5,556 bases of DNA, from NCBI GenBank assembly GCA_021160845.1, contig JAGHBT010000141.1:1-5556 (forward strand). Direction: 5' to 3'. The position numbers were made by a program, and so were the translations under genes. The first letter of the stretch is position 1, and the number at the start of each line of letters is the position of its first letter. The stretch comes from a bacterium (GTDB taxonomy: Bacteria; Krumholzibacteriota; Krumholzibacteriia; Krumholzibacteriales; WJIX01). The notes under the pieces are model-generated. The model made no database searches and was not told the DNA's origin. It saw only the letters and a program-made list of their open reading frames with translations. This document shows, in pieces, positions 3,824 through 5,556 of this stretch.

Positions 3824-4237
3824 TTATTCCTTATTTACCCGAAAAAGCCACCAATGGATTTCTTTATCCGGATTGTCCACATGATTATTGCAAAGGGAGC
3901 ATTCATCTGTTGCATTTTTAAAGCGTTGATCCGCATAGGTGATTCTATCGCTGAATTTACCCTGCTCCTCTTCCGGCGCATGCTTCATAACGCAATAAAG
4001 CACACTCCTGGCCCAAAGATCATAATCATATTCTTCGCTGTATCCAATGTCTGTGGTTTTTGCTTCTTCAATATATTTTGCTCGTTCCTCCCATTCGGAA
4101 ACAAAAGGCTCCAGACCTTTAATTGCCTTTTCATACGAATACCCCGTCTCTAATAAAAGATATCGGGTCAACGAATTAACTTTTTTCCCACTCGCAAGAA
4201 TTTCTTTTAATCTTTGTTTATAGCGATATTTCGGCAT
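3824..4237 (-). CDS. Unrecognised 137-residue partner of the RlaP-like gene
   Basis: I do not recognise the family. The N-terminus (1-45) is basic and helical, the middle (45-80) is acidic with several Tyr and Trp, and the C-terminus holds C113-x2-C116-x2-H119, with C82, H86 and H128 elsewhere, which might bind a metal. No signal peptide or membrane segment is visible. The ATG at 4237 is the first possible start, since a TAA stands two codons upstream; no good Shine-Dalgarno precedes it. The gene ends six bases before the RlaP-like gene, close enough to imply a shared mRNA and perhaps a joint function. An adaptor, antitoxin-like partner or unrelated passenger cannot be told apart. Confidence 0.7.
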   Translation of the reverse strand: MPKYRYKQRLKEILASGKKVNSLTRYLLLETGYSYEKAIKGLEPFVSEWEERAKYIEEAKTTDIGYSEEYDYDLWARSVLYCVMKHAPEEEQGKFSDRITYADQRFKNATDECSLCNNHVDNPDKEIHWWLFRVNKE

Positions 4238-4283
4238 ACGTTATCCATCGCATTTTTTTGGAGATGGGCATTCCGGGCTATTT

Positions 4284-4371
4284 CGGGTTTTGCATTGACT
4301 TTTATAACCCTTTAAACTGTTATTTTTATATCCTTTTCTTGAAGGGCAAGAAAAGTAACAAAAAAAAACCC
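4284..4371. repeat. Hairpin-rich stretch between two minus-strand genes
   Basis: CTTTTCTTG (4333-4341) and CAAGAAAAG (4347-4355) form a perfect 9-bp stem with a 5-base loop. It sits inside a wider inverted repeat, CGGGTTTT (4284-4291) with AAAACCCG (4364-4371). Hairpins of the type CTTTTCTT...AAGAAAAGTAACAAAA recur in many proteobacterial genomes, from memory. There is no flanking duplication and no T-run that would make it a clear terminator. No gene is seen from 4238 to 4462. Confidence 0.5.
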
Positions 4372-4412
4372 GCGTTACCTATGTCCTTGACTAATACACC
4401 GCCTGCAACTTG

Positions 4413-4456
4413 GTCCCGCAAGCGGGACTTCCCTCGGAGGACCGTGGAAACGATGA
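4413..4456. repeat. Perfect 7-bp palindrome plus degenerate GTTCCCACG-type hairpin (copy D)
   Basis: GTCCCGC (4413-4419), two bases, then GCGGGAC (4422-4428) is a perfect short palindrome. It runs into TTCCCTCGGAGGACCGTGGA (4429-4448) and AACG, a decayed relative of the hairpins at 114-139 and 1904-1929. The stretch ends seven bases before the stop of the 163-residue gene. No T-run follows the stem on the minus strand. Confidence 0.5.
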
Positions 4457-4462
4457 AAATCA

Positions 4463-4954
4463 TCATTCGAGTTGATCTTTACACAGCGCAACTAAATCCT
4501 TGACTGCTTCAATTAGCTGGTCGTTTGTCATTCCTGCAAAATCCAGACCGTAAACTTCTTTTTGGAATGATTCTGCACCATTATTTTTCCAGGGATAAAG
4601 GCAATCCGGCTGCCACCGATAATAATACCAATATTTATCTTTATCGTATTCATTGATCGGCAGAAGTTCTATATTGTTTTCGTCCAAATAACAGAATTTC
4701 GCTTCGCAGTCCCAGACACAAAGATCTGAATTTTCCGTATCAGATATAAATTTGCTATCCATTTTTGCAATTTCTTCCTTGATATCAGTCGGAATCATTT
4801 CCCCTGGCTGGATTTGATCCAGCAAATCTTGAAGATCCTCTCTATACGATAAACCGTGCGTATATTCTTCTATACAATCCCATCCGTGAGCGATCCACTC
4901 CACTGCTTCCTTCCAGGAAGATATTACTTCTTTTAATTCTTCAAGATCAATCAT
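4463..4954 (-). CDS. Unrecognised acidic 163-residue protein
   Basis: I do not recognise this protein. It is acidic and aromatic-rich, with Trp at 14, 20, 25, 81, 109, 114 and 122 and six Cys (27, 79, 83, 88, 118, 158). Residues 5-50 look helical, 78-125 look like a beta-rich core with the cluster Y-W-Y-Y-Y-R-W (108-114), and 135-163 form a C-terminal helix. There is no signal peptide or membrane segment. The ATG at 4954 is the only reasonable start, as an in-frame TGA lies a few codons upstream without another start between; the ribosome site is weak (GGTG). The composition recalls small immunity or regulatory proteins, but no toxin gene adjoins it. It is 142 bases from the gene before it and probably transcribed separately. 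Confidence 0.65.
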   Translation of the reverse strand: MIDLEELKEVISSWKEAVEWIAHGWDCIEEYTHGLSYREDLQDLLDQIQPGEMIPTDIKEEIAKMDSKFISDTENSDLCVWDCEAKFCYLDENNIELLPINEYDKDKYWYYYRWQPDCLYPWKNNGAESFQKEVYGLDFAGMTNDQLIEAVKDLVALCKDQLE

Positions 4955-5096
4955 GACTGTTACACCGAAATCTAATCAATATTGCTGAAATAACACAATA
5001 ATGGCCGAGTCCCTTGCCCCTTGGCATTTTACTGCAAAACATGCTGATAAGAGTTATACATTCGTAAGAACCGCTGGAGCGAGAAAAAACATGTTC

Positions 5097-5471
5097 TCAC
5101 GATTGCTTGTCGACAGAGTCCTTCTTCATCTTTTCTTCAATGACAGACTTTGCTCGGAAAATAGTTTTTTCGGTTTCCGCTAAACATTCTTTGAGCATCT
5201 TTTTCCAGCTTTCCGAATCTCCTTCGTAAGAATTAAGCAAAACAGCATCACAATAACAATGCACTAATGGAAATCGTAAATCTTGCGGGATAAACTTTGC
5301 AAAAGCCAAAAGAACGTTATTCCACCCCTTGCTTCCTTCCTCTTCATAGCCGTAAACATTTAAATAAGCCTCCATGGCCCTAAGCACGGCAAAGCGTAAC
5401 TCATCCAGAGCCCAATTAATAGCTTGGCCGGTTTCAATATGACGACGGGCTTTGGAAAAATCGTATTCCAT
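5097..5471 (-). CDS. Unrecognised all-helical 124-residue protein
   Basis: I do not recognise this protein. It looks almost entirely helical: 5-13, 18-41 (I-N-W-A-L-D-E-L-R-F-A-V-L-R-A-M-E-A-Y-L), 50-60, 64-80 and 86-118. The helical bundle with an A-x-x-A-x-E-A-Y-L stretch is reminiscent of HEPN-type bundles, but the catalytic R-x(4-6)-H motif is not present, so that link is weak. Charge is mixed, and no export or membrane signal is visible. The ATG at 5471 has no clear Shine-Dalgarno; a possible -10, TACAAT (5539-5534), would have its -35 outside the window. The 142 bases between its stop and the 163-residue gene contain no gene I can support. Confidence 0.6.
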   Translation of the reverse strand: MEYDFSKARRHIETGQAINWALDELRFAVLRAMEAYLNVYGYEEEGSKGWNNVLLAFAKFIPQDLRFPLVHCYCDAVLLNSYEGDSESWKKMLKECLAETEKTIFRAKSVIEEKMKKDSVDKQS

Positions 5472-5510
5472 AAAACAAATGCTTTGAGATATTTTTTTTA
5501 TGATTCATTT

Positions 5511-5520
5511 CAAGTACTTG
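5511..5520. promoter_or_regulatory. 10-bp palindrome upstream of the 124-residue gene
   Basis: CAAGTACTTG is a perfect palindrome about 40 bases upstream of the start at 5471. Its place fits a small operator, but a 10-base palindrome also arises by chance. Confidence 0.25.
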
Positions 5521-5556
5521 TTCCCTTTTCATTATTGTAACCACAGATTTTTATAT

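Noticed and set aside
3797..4153. Plus-strand 118-residue hydrophobic frame
   Set aside because: It is the antisense shadow of the 137-residue gene; its apparent hydrophobicity follows from the complement of charged codons.
5081..5098. Terminator after the 124-residue gene (GAGAA...TTCTC with T-rich loop)
   Set aside because: The 5-bp AT-rich stem overlaps the stop codon and the T-run lies in the loop and not after the stem.
5001..5183. Plus-strand 60-residue frame between the two right-hand genes
   Set aside because: It overlaps the 3' end of the 124-residue gene on the opposite strand and has no ribosome site or family resemblance; I could not support it as a gene.

Overview
The window is 5.6 kb of AT-rich accessory DNA made of small gene modules separated by repeat-rich spacers. 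No ribosomal, metabolic or phage structural genes are visible. Strong Shine-Dalgarno sequences, sigma70-like promoters, two or three toxin-antitoxin type modules and GTTCCCACG...CGTGGGAAC-type dispersed hairpins suggest a Gram-negative bacterium with a repeat-rich genome. A deltaproteobacterium such as a Desulfobacterales member is my guess from memory of similar repeats; nothing in the window proves it.

Left part (1-1540), read on the minus strand. A gene leaves the window at base 1; only its first five codons, ribosome site, promoter and a palindromic operator are visible. Next comes a three-gene operon, transcribed hicA (1461-1201), hicB (1186-659), then a DUF6941-like gene (629-228). It starts at a near-consensus promoter covered by an inverted-repeat operator and ends at a clear intrinsic terminator (151-184). 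The HicB is unusual: after its ribbon-helix-helix domain it carries a leucine zipper encoded by a 21-bp tandem repeat.

Middle (1541-3031). About 600 bases without an intact gene hold a 3' gene remnant, an 18-bp tandem repeat, a dispersed repeat copy, and a previously unannotated-looking 150-bp element. That element has perfect terminal inverted repeats and is flanked by a 10-bp direct repeat, as expected of a MITE. It ends directly beside the promoter of a plus-strand MazE/MazF-type module (2179-2768). A second copy of the dispersed repeat follows, so the module sits between two direct copies, with a short inverted copy as well.

Right part (3032-5471), all minus strand. A two-gene unit encodes an unrecognised 137-residue protein and a RlaP-like (PF10127/COG3541) nucleotidyltransferase. 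Upstream of it lie two unrecognised small genes (163 and 124 residues) separated by hairpin-rich gaps.

The common theme is regulated small stress or defence-type modules interspersed with non-coding repeats. The best candidates for something new are the MITE-like element, the zipper-bearing HicB in a hicA-hicB-DUF6941 operon, and the RlaP-like gene with its small partner.
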